Shown here: one piece after another, positions 23,321 through 37,300 of the stretch | Position numbering within the stretch: position 1 is the stretch's first letter | Layout: each line of letters begins with the position of its first letter | Origin: Acanthaster planci | Lineage: Eukaryota; Echinodermata; Asteroidea; Valvatida; Acanthasteridae | Assembly (NCBI RefSeq): GCF_001949145.1 | Contig: NW_019091465.1 | Coordinates: 1,372,294 to 1,436,293, forward strand | Direction of reading: 5' to 3' | Length of the DNA stretch: 64,000 nt | Position numbers and translations under genes: made by a program | Notes under the pieces: generated by a model | The model's database searches: none | What the model saw: only the letters and a program-made list of their open reading frames with translations | Told to the model about the DNA's origin: nothing

Positions 23321-25252
23321 TTTGGAAGCCTTTTTTCGGACGTGACCTAACTTACGAGCTTGAATTCACGATTGCTGTCATTTTTTTATTGTTTAGGAAT
23401 CATTGAATCACACACGCGGGATGTTGCCCTTTACTGAGACTCACACTCCCAAGTTTGGCTATGAGGGCGTGCTTTCTGAACGCCACTAGTTGCTGCTCGC
23501 CTGGCTTCTTCAAAATAGTGTTATAAATAATTTACGACATCCCGTTCTATTGACCAAGGTGGCACCCCCCGCAAAGTCTCAATACATCCAATGCGCGATT
23601 TGCGTGCGCGGTTCAACCAGGACGGGTCAGCAAACACAAGGCCCGATAAAAGCCGCGCAAAGCCCGCCCAAATAATGCTTGCCGTTAATATTCAACCACG
23701 TTCAAACAGCACGTCATGCCAAAAGAATGAGCTGGCGTATACTTGAAAAATAAGGGTGTGAAAACCGTGTGATGCGTGTAATTCCTAAGCCGTTGCATGG
23801 AGGCCATTAGCTAACGCGTACCAATGGACGGCAGGTGGTAATAATGTTTTGAATACAATGACTCAGTTTTCTTGTTTCTTAGATTTGGGGTCCTTTTTTA
23901 CACAAAACATTAAGCTTGTTCAGTGTTTCTGAGACTGAGAGCAAGCGCTGTCAAATCGCACATTTATTTTTTATTTTTCTTGTTTTCGGTGGTTTTATTT
24001 TCTCTCTGCTTTGGGCTCCTTTACTGCTAAACTCTGTTTATATTTTGACCAGTGTGCATTGCGATGCGTTCCTGCTTAACGTGCGATCGCTTTTATAACA
24101 CACCATAAACAGTTATCACTTTGACAAGTTCTGTAGCACAAGGTAGTTTCACCATAGCTCCGTGGTTTAACTCTATAAAATCCGTCCAAGTTCCCAAAAG
24201 ACTCAAGTGGGAGAATTATTCCCGCTTGAATATATACCAGATTTCGGCATTGCTTGTATAGTTAGAGAAGGACTTGTCTTCTGCTTGACATTGTATAATT
24301 TCTAAAATGTGATCTCCGGAATCTTCAAGCCAGGGTGTAATTAGGAAAAGAAGAGGTGATCTGAAGAGTCGAGACAGGGAGAGTACCACTCTCAGATTGG
24401 TTGCAATGGGAACTCTTCAGCTTACGCTCGGGCTGAACGGGGAGCAATGCTCGCTTGAATTCTGTGTCTAACGCATTTGTGTTTCATCGGTCTTTTTGTC
24501 CAGTCGGGAAACTTGTCTACATGCATTAAGTCCCCTAGACATCATTTGGAATGTTTATATAATGTGAACGGTGTTTTGTTATTTTGCGTAACTTAGTCGG
24601 TTGTCGTGTGGTTCCGGTGACAGAGATTTTGTCTGGTGGACAGGATCCGAAGGCAAAGGCCTGTCAAGAGCGAAGGAGACAATGGGTCATTCCCTCCCCC
24701 GAAGAGCATTTTTATAAATGTGCCAAGGGCGATTCCTTGATCGGCTTCCTTCTCCTCCCAAAGTTGTGTAAAAACACCGAAATGTCACCTCAACCATCAG
24801 AAAAACCTCAAAAGATCACACAAATCAATTTCCTAAATGTTTGCCTCCCTTTAAAAAATGCCCCTACCCAAGATAATTTGGTTCTGGATTCGCCCTTGAG
24901 GCGGGTGCGTGATATTGTGAACTTGGAGAGATCGGCATCAAGCAATAACATTGACTCAGAAACAAGCAAAATGCATTCACGATGAATCAATTAATGTGTC
25001 AGGTTATTTTAAACGTCTGCACACGGGCCAACCAGACGATTTCCAGTAACTGCCATGGATTGTACTTAATCTACGGTTAATCATTAACACAAAATACCAA
25101 GCGAAGATATCTCTCCCCTTCAGACCGGACTTTGGAACTATTTCCCGTGGTTGTAGTGTGCGTGTAGTCGGTCGCCTATTGCAAAGTATACAACCGGGTC
25201 AAAATAGTAGCGTCGGTTACAGTGTACAGGGCGGAATTTAGTGCGACAGACC

Positions 25253-25265
25253 GCCGCCATATTGG
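25253..25265 (+). promoter_or_regulatory. YY1-like motif just upstream of the gene B start codon
   Basis: GCCGCCATATTGG matches the YY1 consensus (AANATGGCGGC on the other strand). It lies 31 bp before the ATG at 25296. In animals, YY1 sites of this orientation often lie in the first tens of bases of the transcript, so this may mark the core promoter or 5' UTR. No TATA box is clear nearby. Function is inferred. Confidence 0.4.
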
Positions 25266-25295
25266 ATTTTTGCTTGGATGTTTTATTAACTCAAA

Positions 25296-25389
25296 ATGGA
25301 GGCTAGACACCTGGTGTGGGCCGCAGTCCTGCTTTTTGTCATCCTAGCAGTGGTGGAAGCGCAACCCCCTCCCATATACACGCAACAAG
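25296..25389 (+). CDS. mesh-like: Gene B exon 1: start codon and signal peptide
   Basis: Start context is CAAAATGG (A at -3, G at +4). It reads [20 protein letters not shown], then [11 protein letters not shown]. The hydrophobic core after a short basic lead is a standard signal peptide, with likely cleavage after VEA. The donor GTACGT leaves phase 1. The following intron is 2.58 kb. Confidence 0.92.
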
Positions 25390-28300
25390 GTACGTTTCTT
25401 TTCACGTCATAAAAATCCTACAGCAACGCAATTAACAAAGCTCAGGACACCTGCTCTGAAAGGACCAGGCACTGACGGATACAGTTAAGGTTGTAACAGT
25501 GATTTCTTGGAGAGCCCTTCTCACGAGATGGGCTATGCATGTTGTGATCCCTGGCCCGGATGGTTAAACCCAATTAATCTACATTTTCTCTTGTTTTGAC
25601 TAGATGAAACGTATTTACATCACGGACAGGCTATCATCAGACAGTTTGTCTCTATCGTGAATCAAAGCGAGAGGTGATAATTGATGAAGTCGGTGAAGGT
25701 CTCGTGTTTATTAAGACCTTGGGAAGTCTGGGTTGAATCCTGCCCCTCCAATAGTTCACCCCCCCCCACCCATACGACTACTACGTTAACGTACTTCATA
25801 TTGCTGCCGGACTATTGTTGGTGTGTAGCATAAAGTCAACCTTTCTCTGATTGAAACGCAACGTTCATATCCATACACCTCCATTCCGCACACCGGAAAG
25901 TCCTTCTTTGACACGGGATGCTGATTGTTTTTAACTCTGACATTTTCATCGGTTATGCATAGAGAAAGGGTGTGTTTCTGTGGATAGTAGTGTAACTTGC
26001 GGACTGCAATGACGTCACTGTTTTTTTTTTCCCAATCAAGCAGTCACTGGATGTGTACAAGTATAATGAAGATTTCTAAACGCATAAGGTACATGTAATG
26101 AAAGAAAAACAAAACATGCACCATCGAAGAAACGTGTCACCGCACCGCTTACATCTGATGAGGTTGAAAGACCCTAGCCCCGAGGGGAAAAAAATCAATA
26201 AAAACTAAAACTGAAATAAGCTATAAAAATCAAAAACTAAAAGAAACAAAAACAAAACAGATACACCCCCTGGGGGCTATAGAATAAATAACTACTGCGC
26301 TGTAACACTAAGTGTTAAGCACCTTCCTTGTAATGCTTTATGAACGTCTTGTGGTGTTCATTATCGGCAGCTAAACACATCGTTCCAGAAACCAGTAGGT
26401 CCACTGATGATATTCAGATAACTTAATATTATGCAGACTCCAAAAAGACTAGCATTGACCATGTTTGATTCGATATTTCGTTCTTTATTCGGAACATCAT
26501 CAAGGAGATGTTCTAAGTTAGTCTTTTTGGAGTATGCATACACGTCGTGGTGTTTCTTCTTTAAGCAACACGTGTTGATGTGTTAATAAAGTTAGACACA
26601 ATGACACATTTGGGTGTTTATGACAAATACAAAAACACGTTTATAGAGTGGGAACACTTTCTCAACACCGAAACAAGTTTATTTCTGAAAGGGTGTTTAC
26701 TTTCAAACGGTTACGTGTTTTCGATTGACGCAAAAACGCGTTTATTTTGGGCCTTGGTTATTACAATGAAAGAAATCTGTAACAAAGAGACATTTTTAAT
26801 TCTAAGAATTATATTCCAATGCAGCTGAGACAAACTGCTGTATAAAATTATGTTTGACACAACAAACATTTAGATTGTTGATAGTACTTTGACTTTGCAC
26901 TGAAAATAATTTTACATTTTATGTTGAGTTTTGCCTTTGTACAGATAATACATACAGAAGCTTGCACGCCAAAGATTTACATTTTTTCAGTTTAATTGTT
27001 TTTTCTTTAAACGGTTGATGGAAATCAGATCATAGGACCGCAGAATAAACAACTTGAATTCCTTTCACTTTAATGAAATTGTTTTTTTGTTTTTTGTTTG
27101 TTTGTTTTTTCATTTCGCACGACGTACTTCGCTGCGTCCACCTAAAGCATTGCAAAATGTTTTCGACATTTCGTCAACGTAGAAACCAGTTTTAGTGGAT
27201 TTGACAAAGTGTTTCTCACTGTTTATCTCCGAGTCTCCGTACCGTATGCCCCACTTTTTCTCACGTTTTCACGGTGGGAAGAAAGATAAGGCTGATTGTG
27301 AAGAAATTGTCCAACCTTCCGACGACCAAAATGTACTTAATAGAACTCCGAAGGGGAGAACAATTATTCAAAGCCGTTAAGACGTCGGTATGATGTCAGA
27401 TTCTGCAGCAGTGTAATACATATTAGGCCCTACAGCTGTATTATGAACATCGCTCCCTAGTGATAGTGTCAGCACCCCTCATCCCACTTTTCAAATTTCC
27501 ATGGCCGGGAAAGTCACCCCCCACAATCCCCCATCCCTCCAGTTCCCGACACAAATGTAAGCCACTGATTACAGGCGTTTTCTTCAGCCACGTGCGGTAC
27601 CCTGCCCTATGGGACCATTTCTTGAAAAGCGAATTACGATCTGCCAAGTAATTTTTTTAAAGTTTTGACCGAAAAGTTTAATCACTTGTGTGCTTTTTCA
27701 TTTATGCTTTCATCGTCCTTTATTGACGGGGAGAATTGGCTGTCGCATACTTTCATTATTTTTATATTTACACCAGTTTCTGTCAAAAGATAAAAAGTTG
27801 TACAATTAAAATTTTGTGAAGGTTATTGACTCAGCTGAATTACTGCCGCGGGTGGTACAAGCAAAGTTTCCAACGGTCCCACTCAGGCTGGAAGAGCCAA
27901 TGCATTTTTAAACAAGGTCTTCACTTTTCTGAGTTGTTCACGGTTTAACTTCTTCGACCTCCTGTCCAGGACTATTCCGTTATGGTTTGGACAACCGGGA
28001 CACCAGACTAACGAAAGGGAACGACATCAGCTCCCTGCCCCTGCGGCTAAGATGGGGCCTCCCGTTCTACAACAAGAAATATTGGAGCATTTACGTGAGT
28101 ACTCTACATAAATGGTGCCTGCTTTCTACTTGTTTCTACTCTGTTTTGCTTGCTAATTGTCCTTGTTTCGTTTTTTCCCTTATTCTGCTAATTACACAAT
28201 ATTCAAACATTGTCTCATGGTGTTATATTAATTTCATAAATTAACATGAATGGCTTAATCTATCTGTTAACAGATAAACGACAACGGCGTTCTGTCGTTT

Positions 28301-31300
28301 GACAATGCCTTCAACGACCACTCGGAGCAGCAGAACCCTTTCCCGGTTGGACCCATTCCAGCCAATACTCCGGTAAGGACTTTTCTCTACCAAAAGCAGA
28401 CAGAAGCAACCCGAACAACATCAGAAACACAGAAACACAAGCAGCAGACAACGGAGACGAAAATGAAATGCCACAACAAATGCAGTTTCAAAGTGTCTGA
28501 CACTTTTCTGATTTTCTCCAATTTGTGAAACAATATAAAACGAATATTTTGTTTTAAGTCTTGTTTTTGGCCAGGCCTAACCGAAAGCAGACGTCGTACT
28601 ATTGTCACACTTCGCGAAATTATTTTTTTTACCTGTCACCCGTCCCCTACCCTATACCTAACTTTATACTTTACCATCAACCACCCTACATACTCAGTAC
28701 CAAATCACCAAAATGCAAACTAAATTCCGTGACGGCGATACCAACATTCACAAAAGTGGCAACAAAGCCACCGGTTACTTCAGTTCCCAAAGTGCCACCT
28801 GGAGCGAAAGCAGCTCAGGGAAATGCCACCGTGATCTTCCTCCCTGCAGGGCGAAGTGCCAACTCAGAGGATACTGATCGCTCCGTTCTTCGCCAACGTG
28901 GATATCACCCAGAGCGGGCAGATCTACTACCGCCAGAGCACAGAGAAGGACCTGATGGACAGGTGCAACGCCGCCATCCGCCAGCACTTCATCAAATTTG
29001 CTGATTTCCAGACCAAGTTCATGGTTATTGCAACCTGGGTGGGAGTCGGCTTCAGGGGGTACAGCGGCGGTTCTGCCCCGGTAAGAAATGTTTCCTTTAT
29101 CGGTTTGAGATTTGCACGCAGGACGTAGTAAACAAGACGGGGGTTGCGGTTACACCATCTATCTCTTGGGAGTGGGTGTGGCTACGAAGCAGAACCGTTG
29201 GACTGGACGTTTTGGTCAGTAAAATGTGGTTTGCCCGTCGTCGGGAGATTGCTGGTTCCAATCGACCGCTGCGAAGCTGCCATCAGCCAGAAGGTTATCC
29301 ACACCCTGTCCACGTTTAGGCCATTTTTGATTTTATTCCCTAAATCTGTTTTAAATAATTGCAAACTGTCGATTAGGATGGCACCAGACTGTTTTATACT
29401 TGCGTGCGTTCCAAGCCTCCCTTTCAATAACTTTCAGAATCAGGCAATGTACAATTCTATGTGCTCAATCATGAATTTGAAATTATTTATCAGAGTAGAC
29501 AGGTGCAAATTTGTCATGCAATTTCATTTTATTGCTTCATTTGTACTCTCAACATTCAAAAATGAAGAGTTAACCTCGCTTTCAAATTCAACATGGCTGG
29601 CCCCGTGAATGAAGTCCATTCTTGACAGTCCCAGACGTTGAGTCTAGCGGCTCTTTTCAGGACCCCACTCACTCACTCACACACATCAGGGGGAAATGTG
29701 TCCTTATGCTTACGAGTGTATTCGAGGAACAACCTTTTACTGTCTGAGTAGCAACCCTTTACGGTGTGTGCTGCGTCAATTACTAGCGAGACGGCGGGGG
29801 ACGCGACTGAACCAGAGCCAACTGAACACATGGACGTTTCTAGTGGGCGCATGTTACATTCCTTGCCTGCTAATGGACGAACGAGGGGACAATGTGTCTC
29901 TTGTTCTCGGTAGAAAACATTACTGCGGATGTGCCTTTTTCTCGCGCGCAGTGTGTTCTTCGTTGACTGATACGGGTATGTGATTGGGCGCTCCCACTGA
30001 CCCACGTGACTCGACGTACTTGTACTATTGTTGGTGGAGAAGGCCGCAGTGCCGTTTACTGTATTCCGTACTTTAGCGAAGTGGCACAATTTCAATTCGA
30101 AATGATTCTTTAATTTCGTATCAATCATGGAAAAACGTTTGACAAAAAGCGGGGTCTCTGTGTTTCTCTATTTTCAAGAAGTGACAAAAGGTCACCTCGT
30201 TAGCAGGGTAAAACATAGAAAATACAATGTGGTGTAAGAATCAGGATATGAGTGCATGCATGCACACGAACGATGTTGAACATGATCACTTGGAATGCAA
30301 CTTTTTTTCATGTGCGTATTATGTTTTCACGAAATTAAAAAAAAAAGTGTAGGATATAATAGGAACAAAATGAAAATCTCCTGGTTTTGCTATTTTCACA
30401 GAGTGAAAAAGAAATAGCAACACATGTAAATACAGGTAATTGCTGTTTCCTTAAAACAACATTCTTGGAACTGATCGTGGATTAGTTTTTTAAAACGTGT
30501 ACTTTACATGACTGTGTACAAAACTTCTGACTCTACTTTCTGAAATGGGGAGTATTTTCAAAAATGGTTATTGTAAAGTGTCTTTTCTGCATGATTTGGG
30601 AGGTTTTGTCACTTTGTAAAAAACCAACGATTGCTCTACATGACAGCTATCAGAGCACTAACAAATGGACAAAGCAGGCACGTAGGAACCGGGGCCCAGG
30701 GAGCTAGTAGCTCTACCCCCCCCCCCGAAAATATGTTGGGGGCTGGGCCCCCTAAACAAGTTCTGTAATTTGCATTCTTGGAGTGGAGAGTATTTGTGGC
30801 AGTGTGTTGGTAACATTTTAGAGAGATTCTAATGTTTTGCCCCCCCCTATAATCATCTTCCTACGTACCTGGCAGGTGTGGGAAAACCGAGGGTAATTAT
30901 CCACTGCAGGATTGGTACGAAAGCAACCTTTCTTTGTGACGACAATTTTGCTTGAAAATGAGCAGTACTGTCCAGTTTGCAGTGTCCGACATATATAACC
31001 AAACATTTTTGCCTCCTGCAATGGTGACCGATCTCAGGAATCCTTGTTACGTGGCTCCTCGCCATCTTTTGATTGGACCCTATGTTTGAGTCCAGTGACG
31101 CGCGTCATGCTGAGGGACTTGCTAAACGACCGTTTAAGGGAACCCCTGGCCAACCCTTCATCTGATTGGCTGAATGACCAGCTAATCAAACGACTGACCG
31201 ACAAGGCAATACGCTAGGTGAAAGAACGATCAGCGGCAGATGCTAGACCGTCTAAAATAATTGGGTTCGTCGTTACACAACCATTTATGGCGAAGCGTTA

Positions 31301-34300
31301 ACTCATTAATGACTGTTTCTTGCAGGCGAATACATTCCAGGTTGTCTTGGCAACCGACGAGTTCGAAACGTTCGCCTTCTTCCGATACGAAACCATCCAG
31401 TGGACCACGGGTACAGAAAGTGGAGGCTCTGCCAGCACCGGTACCGGTGGCAAAGCTGCGATTGTAAGTTCCTTTTTTATTGATTTATTTATTTTAATTT
31501 ATATTTCAATTCAACTTTCTGCAATTTATCTGGCCTTCAATGTACTGGATTTGGCAATACAACCCCATTGAGCCTATAGACCCTGCCGTGCAGCAATGGA
31601 GGAAGAGGCCTTTGTTTTGTTTGCAAACATTTCCAGACTGTCTGTGTGGGCGGCCAAAGTTTGCAGAAGACTCTCACTCGGTTACCAAGAGGTTTTGCCT
31701 AAAAATGCTCACTCAAAAGCGTTCTGTTGACCATCAGTCCTATGACGATGTTGTCTCTTTTTCAGATGGGTTTCAACGCCGGGAACGGGGAGAATTACTA
31801 CACTCAGCAGGAGTACAGCGGCCAGTCCGACCCGCTCAAGACTCTGCCCCAGAATACCAATAACGACGAGACGGGCATGTTCATGTACCAGATCAGCCGC
31901 ATCACTGTGCAGTATCCACTCTGCAAACAAGGTAACGACTGGCTTTCCCTCGTTGACCCGAAGAGTGTAGTCCACTGATTCGGGCCCCGTTGAAAACAGT
32001 GTACAATCAGCATTGTTCGGGGTCCAATAATATGCGCACCAACATCCCTGAGGCATCTGGAACACACGTTAAATTAATGTAGGGTCATAATCTTTCATTT
32101 TCTTTTCAATTGTCCGTGGGTTAACCGATTACATTTTAAGTTATTCCCTCAGAAAAAANTGGGGCACTTAGAACCATTTTTTCAACAGTATCTTTTAGTC
32201 ATTCTGCTCTCAGATGAAAGCCCAAAGACCCAGGAAATTGATTCTGGCAGAGATTTACACTATCTCACCATTTTGGGGGGCCATACAATCTCTTTTTTTT
32301 CAAATGATACTGTGGGGGGCACTTTTAATGCTAATGAGCTGGCGAGAAATTCTTGCTTGAATTAGAGGACTGCACCCGAACGGCTCCCGTAGGGAGTTAC
32401 CACGCGCGTCTATGGTAGATGGCTGTATAGCCTCATACCAGCACCTTCCATAGGCGGACGTGTTATTTCTAGCGGCAGCTACAACTTCCGAACTTGGCCT
32501 TGCTTCTGTTCCCCGATTCTCGTGTTTCCCATTGGACGCAGTGCATTGTGTAATTGCCTTCTGGCCTGCAGTTCTTTGACCGGCCGTAGTTCTGAATTAC
32601 GTGACCACAATTGGCATTTTGGAGGGCAGGAATTTTAAGTATTGGCCCTGAGAGAAGCCAGTGGTGGGATGGAAGTCCTGGACATCTCCAACTGCATGTG
32701 GTCTGTTAGAAATACTTTCAGTAGAAACTTGAGAAGCCAAAATTTTAATTTTTCTTCTGCCTTGTCCTTACCCTCTCTTGACTGAAAATGGACCCTCCTC
32801 CGAACATGGAACAATGCAACTTTTAAAACAATCAGAGGACATGCGGGCCCGACTGTGTGCGAGAAGCAGACGTAAACATGTAGGTTCCAGGGACATTAGA
32901 AATAGCGTATTACTTACCCTCTCGTTCAACCATAGGCCTATGTTCAAAAGATGGACCCCATTGAATCTCAAAAGCTCACATCTCTATCAATTAAGTGGTT
33001 TGTACCTTCCTAAGGGGTCGTCCGGACCTTCCCTCTCTTCGATTCCATGCTGGGTCATTCCTGGTTCTTCTTGGCCGGCCCGTGCTTTGACCGCACCCGG
33101 GAGCACTGGGTGCTCTTCGGCGACGTGGACAACCCCAAGGCTGTCCAGAACTGCACCTACCACTCCAAGTGGATGGTCTACTGTTTCACGCCCACCTTGT
33201 TCGAGGTAGGCCACATGGACATCGCGCTGTCTACCGACGACGGCTTGACCTGGCCCCACAAGGGCGAGTTTGACGTGGGTGAGTGGCTGTCAGCGGTACC
33301 AGGCAAACACAGATCCTCTGCTCGTGTATAAATTCCATTACGTGTTCAAATCTGAATTTGTATCCTGAAGCAAATTAGCGGATGCAATGGTCTTAAAAAC
33401 ATTCGAAACATTCTACGTTCTACATCAGCTAATCAATCACCATCACTTGTTTCTTCTCTCAGTGAAAATTGGTGACACACCACAGCGGGTGACCCGCATA
33501 AATCCCGACAGCGAGGCCTGGCTGCGCGCCGACCGTCCCGTTACCATCGAGTGGGACCCCAGGCTCATTAACTTTACCCAGGTCCGCATCGACGTGCTGG
33601 CGTACACCGAGACCATAGACCCCGACACGGGACTGCCGGGCCCGCCCAATTGGGAAGAGATAGACGAGGTACGTTCGCACCTGCATGTTGTCAGAATTGT
33701 ACCCAAACAACCTGTAGGCCTACTCCCGAGCATCTTGACAAAATTAAACAGATGATGAAATGGTGGCTGTTGAATGGTCCAGTGGCGTGAAGGGGGAGAG
33801 TATTAGGGTAGCGGTTCTTCCCTCGCTTTGCACCAATGATGCCCGGGTTCGAGTCCCAGCTTGGCCTATGCTTTAAGTGCATTTGGCTTCCAATCCACGC
33901 TCGCTGTCGCAGGTTTTCTCCGGGTACTCCGGTTTCCTCCTGCCTCTAAAACTGGACCTTCTTCCTAACTCCGCGATGTGATGCTGATTTAATAAAGGTT
34001 ACAAATAAACGTACAGTTGTTGTCACAAATAACCTGAGTTGCTGAAAGCGCCATTAAAACAAATTAATAGCAATAACAACGACAACAGTGGTGTGAATTC
34101 CACCCCGGTGTTCAAATTCACTACTTGGACTTGGACTGCTGTTTTATTGTGGGGTATGATTTTGAACACGCAAGGGATTCATGGTAGCTAATTCAAAACC
34201 GCGGGTATTACGGGTCCTCTATGGAAGATGACAAATACAATCATCGCTGTGACGTTGCAACATGCAGCCTAATACTGAATCGTTCGCCAGGTCGCTACTT

Positions 34301-37300
34301 AGGTCATTAAGATGAAAGTGCCATAGGTGGTAACAAACCCCTGAAATTTCGTTAGCTGTTTCTGCAGTACTGTGTGGACTGTGAATCAGGGCAATATGCG
34401 TTTTTATTACCCAGTCAGGTGATTGTTCTTGGCCAATATTATCTGTGTGCTAGGTTTCTTGGGGACTGCTAAAGTATACGACGAAGAGAGAAAAAATAAT
34501 CCTTTCACTGATGAGAGAGCATTCGTGACTTTGTGTGCATAAATATCGGCTGTGGCCCATCCATTGCAATGAACCCACTGACCTTTGTCCGCCCAGGTTT
34601 CGTACACGGTGCCCAACACCGGCCGGTACACGTGGATTTCGCGAGCCGTGTTCCAGGTGAACGACAGGAACTGCATCGGTGTCATCCGGGTCACTCGGCG
34701 CTTCAAACGGTAGGTCGCGGTCACTAGGGCGTCCAACAAATATCAGCTGACAAAACTGAACAATCTGCTGGTCTTTTTTCCTCTCAGATTAATTAAAAGG
34801 GCACTTTATTCGTTATGTTTTTACGGGGTATCAAACAGTGAAGCGAGGTAGGAAGCTTCATACACGACGGTGCAGATTCTTGTAACCAAACAGTGAGCGC
34901 CTCGCCTCCTGCACTTTTTTTAAGTTTCCTGGTAAGGTTTAGCTCAACATGGAGAGAGAGTCATATAGTTTCCTGCCCTTCACAGGTCGGAAACATGACC
35001 ACATGATTTCTTGCCCCTTTTCCTACCATTTTCGGTTCATGGCTCAATCCATAATCTGGGACGAATCCAGAGACTCACGGAAACGCTGTCTATGGTCATT
35101 TGCAGTGGTCCCGCAGGTGGCAGCTGGCACTGTGCTCAACTTTGTACAGAGCCGCCGCTCCGCGACAGTCGATCCTTACAAAACACGACACATTCAAGGG
35201 GACCATGGCAAATCCAAGAAAACATGTCGCTGGATTCGTCCGTCCCACGCTGATCTTTGTTGACAACAGCGGTTAACGATTCTCCCCTCTGTGAAGTTCC
35301 CTTTCTTGAGAACTTCGCCAAACTTGACCTGAATCAACCAATCCAATTTGTTTTGTGTGTGTGTGTGTTGCGCACAGTGACGACTTGGCCCTTTGGAGCG
35401 ACCTTCACTTCCTGGGCTACATCATGAACGACAAGTTCCAGAACGACCCTGCCACCTACGCCAACCTCCGCTGCGACGAGTTCTACAAGCGAGAGGTCGA
35501 AGGCAACTATGCGGAGGATCTGCTCAACAACCTCCGGCCCTGCCCCTGCAACCTGACCCAGGCCCTGGCTGACAGGGGCCGCTTTAAGCCCGACCCTATG
35601 TGTAACATGGACGACGCCGTGCAGGACCGCACGCAGGAGTACTGCCGCTTCCGGGATGACGTAGTACACTGCGTCACCAGCATCGTTCCTTCGTGAGTAT
35701 GGTCCTTTTGAGTATTTCGACAAGGAGAGTTAGGGACCATTACTGTCGTGGCACGGCGCTGATGGACAGGTATTGCGTTCGCGTTTAATGCCTCTTTTAC
35801 CAGTAGGGTGCAGTGACTTCAAGCACATCAAGCTTAAAGAAGGGGGCGCCATAAGCCATTGTGAGTTAAATTTGAATAAAATCTGGTACACTGAGTTCTT
35901 TAAGTTCACGTGAACATAACAACTTGAATTCTCCCTACTAAAACCACTGTTGCTATACCTCGTGATTCGGGGCAAGCTTTTGCTTAGTTACATAAGAGAC
36001 GCCTTTCAACAATACACTGTTCTCAATGGACAGGAACGGCACAAAGGAACCAGTCCATTCCAGAGATGGCGGTCGCTATGCGAAAGCTTGCCCCGAATCA
36101 CGAGGTATAGCAACAGTGTCTTTAGTCTGGGGAATTCAAATTGTTACGTTTTTAAGCAATCAGATCACACAGTGTGCCAGATTTTAATCAAATTTAAGTC
36201 CGAAATGGCTTATTGGTCTACATGGGTGGTCCGTTAAATACATGCCCATGAAATGTTGACTTTAAAGGCACCTTTTCATACATATATGTACTTTTTTTGG
36301 GGGGTGAGTTGCGTAGGCCCACACGATGCGTTCATGCATGTCATTCTCATTGGTCGAGTTCGGGCGGCCTCTTCTTGACACGGGTTTTGTGTTTTCGCGC
36401 TCGATTTTACACCAGCACACGAAAACAACTCGTGAGATTTTGATTTTTGAACAGCCGCAAAGGCTGACTTCGGGCACCTTGTTCTCGTATGTTCGCGAAC
36501 AGCTTGATTTGTTGGTCTTGGGTTGGCCGCTCAAACGCCGGAAACGTACATTTGGTCATCACTGGTAGTTAGTGACAAGCAACATGCAACATGGCGGCGT
36601 CCATACACATTATTCGAGAATTAACGCATGGATAACTGGGCTGAATTCTTTTCTATTTAAACAGGAAAATTCACCTCTGTGTTATGGAAAATAATTAATG
36701 TTAATTTTGCAAAACTTCCTGTTGTCTCCGGCTTTATAAGCCATCTCTCTATTTTTTGCAGCTGTTCAAAAAATCAAAATCTCACGAAATTTTCCGTGTG
36801 TTCCTATGAAACCATGACGAGGAGGTGGCGTGTGATCCTGTTCCGAGAACGTTGTTCTTGAGTCGCCGTTTTGTCGGCATTTGAGTGCGACAACAAGAAA
36901 CCCGTGTCAAGAACACGCCGCCCGAGCTTGACCATTAACACAACACATGTGTTTAGTGTTTGGCCGTCAAAATCGACCGTGGAGCGATGTTGACGGATAC
37001 GCAACGCCTTGCGCAACTGTTGACGCGCATATGGACAGGCACCCTGATAACAGCCTCCTCATCTGTGCGCATGGCATCCGTAGTGACTCCCAATCCATTT
37101 CCCTGTACGCACACGCGTTCCATATTGCTCGCTGACGTGCCAAACCTGCAGTGTTGACTGTGATAAGATCAACCTGGTGGGTTAATGTTCCACAACGAGG
37201 TTTGATGGAGAAACAGCATCAATTTCATTTCAGTTTAACTGTAGAAATGTAGTGTTCCGAGTATCTCCCGTGTCACATCCCCACCCCGTACGCAAGATGT

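Larger units (their letters stand above)
19395..25295. other. Intergenic region between the two mesh-like genes
   Basis: About 5.9 kb with no coding exon I can support. It holds the short 3' UTR of gene A, a small internal duplication near 21240-21335, a mini-element at 23068-23320, and presumably the promoter of gene B near its right edge. A 133-codon open frame at 24584-24985 has no recognisable domain and I do not call it a gene. Confidence 0.7.

Noticed and set aside
24584-24985. 133-codon open frame upstream of gene B
   Set aside because: Low-complexity mixed composition, no recognisable domain, no nearby splice or poly(A) context. Cannot be excluded as a small gene but not supported.
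29213-29285. tRNA-like sequence with GCTGGTTCCAATCG
   Set aside because: The B box has mismatches and no A box at proper spacing or cloverleaf can be formed; at most a decayed SINE.
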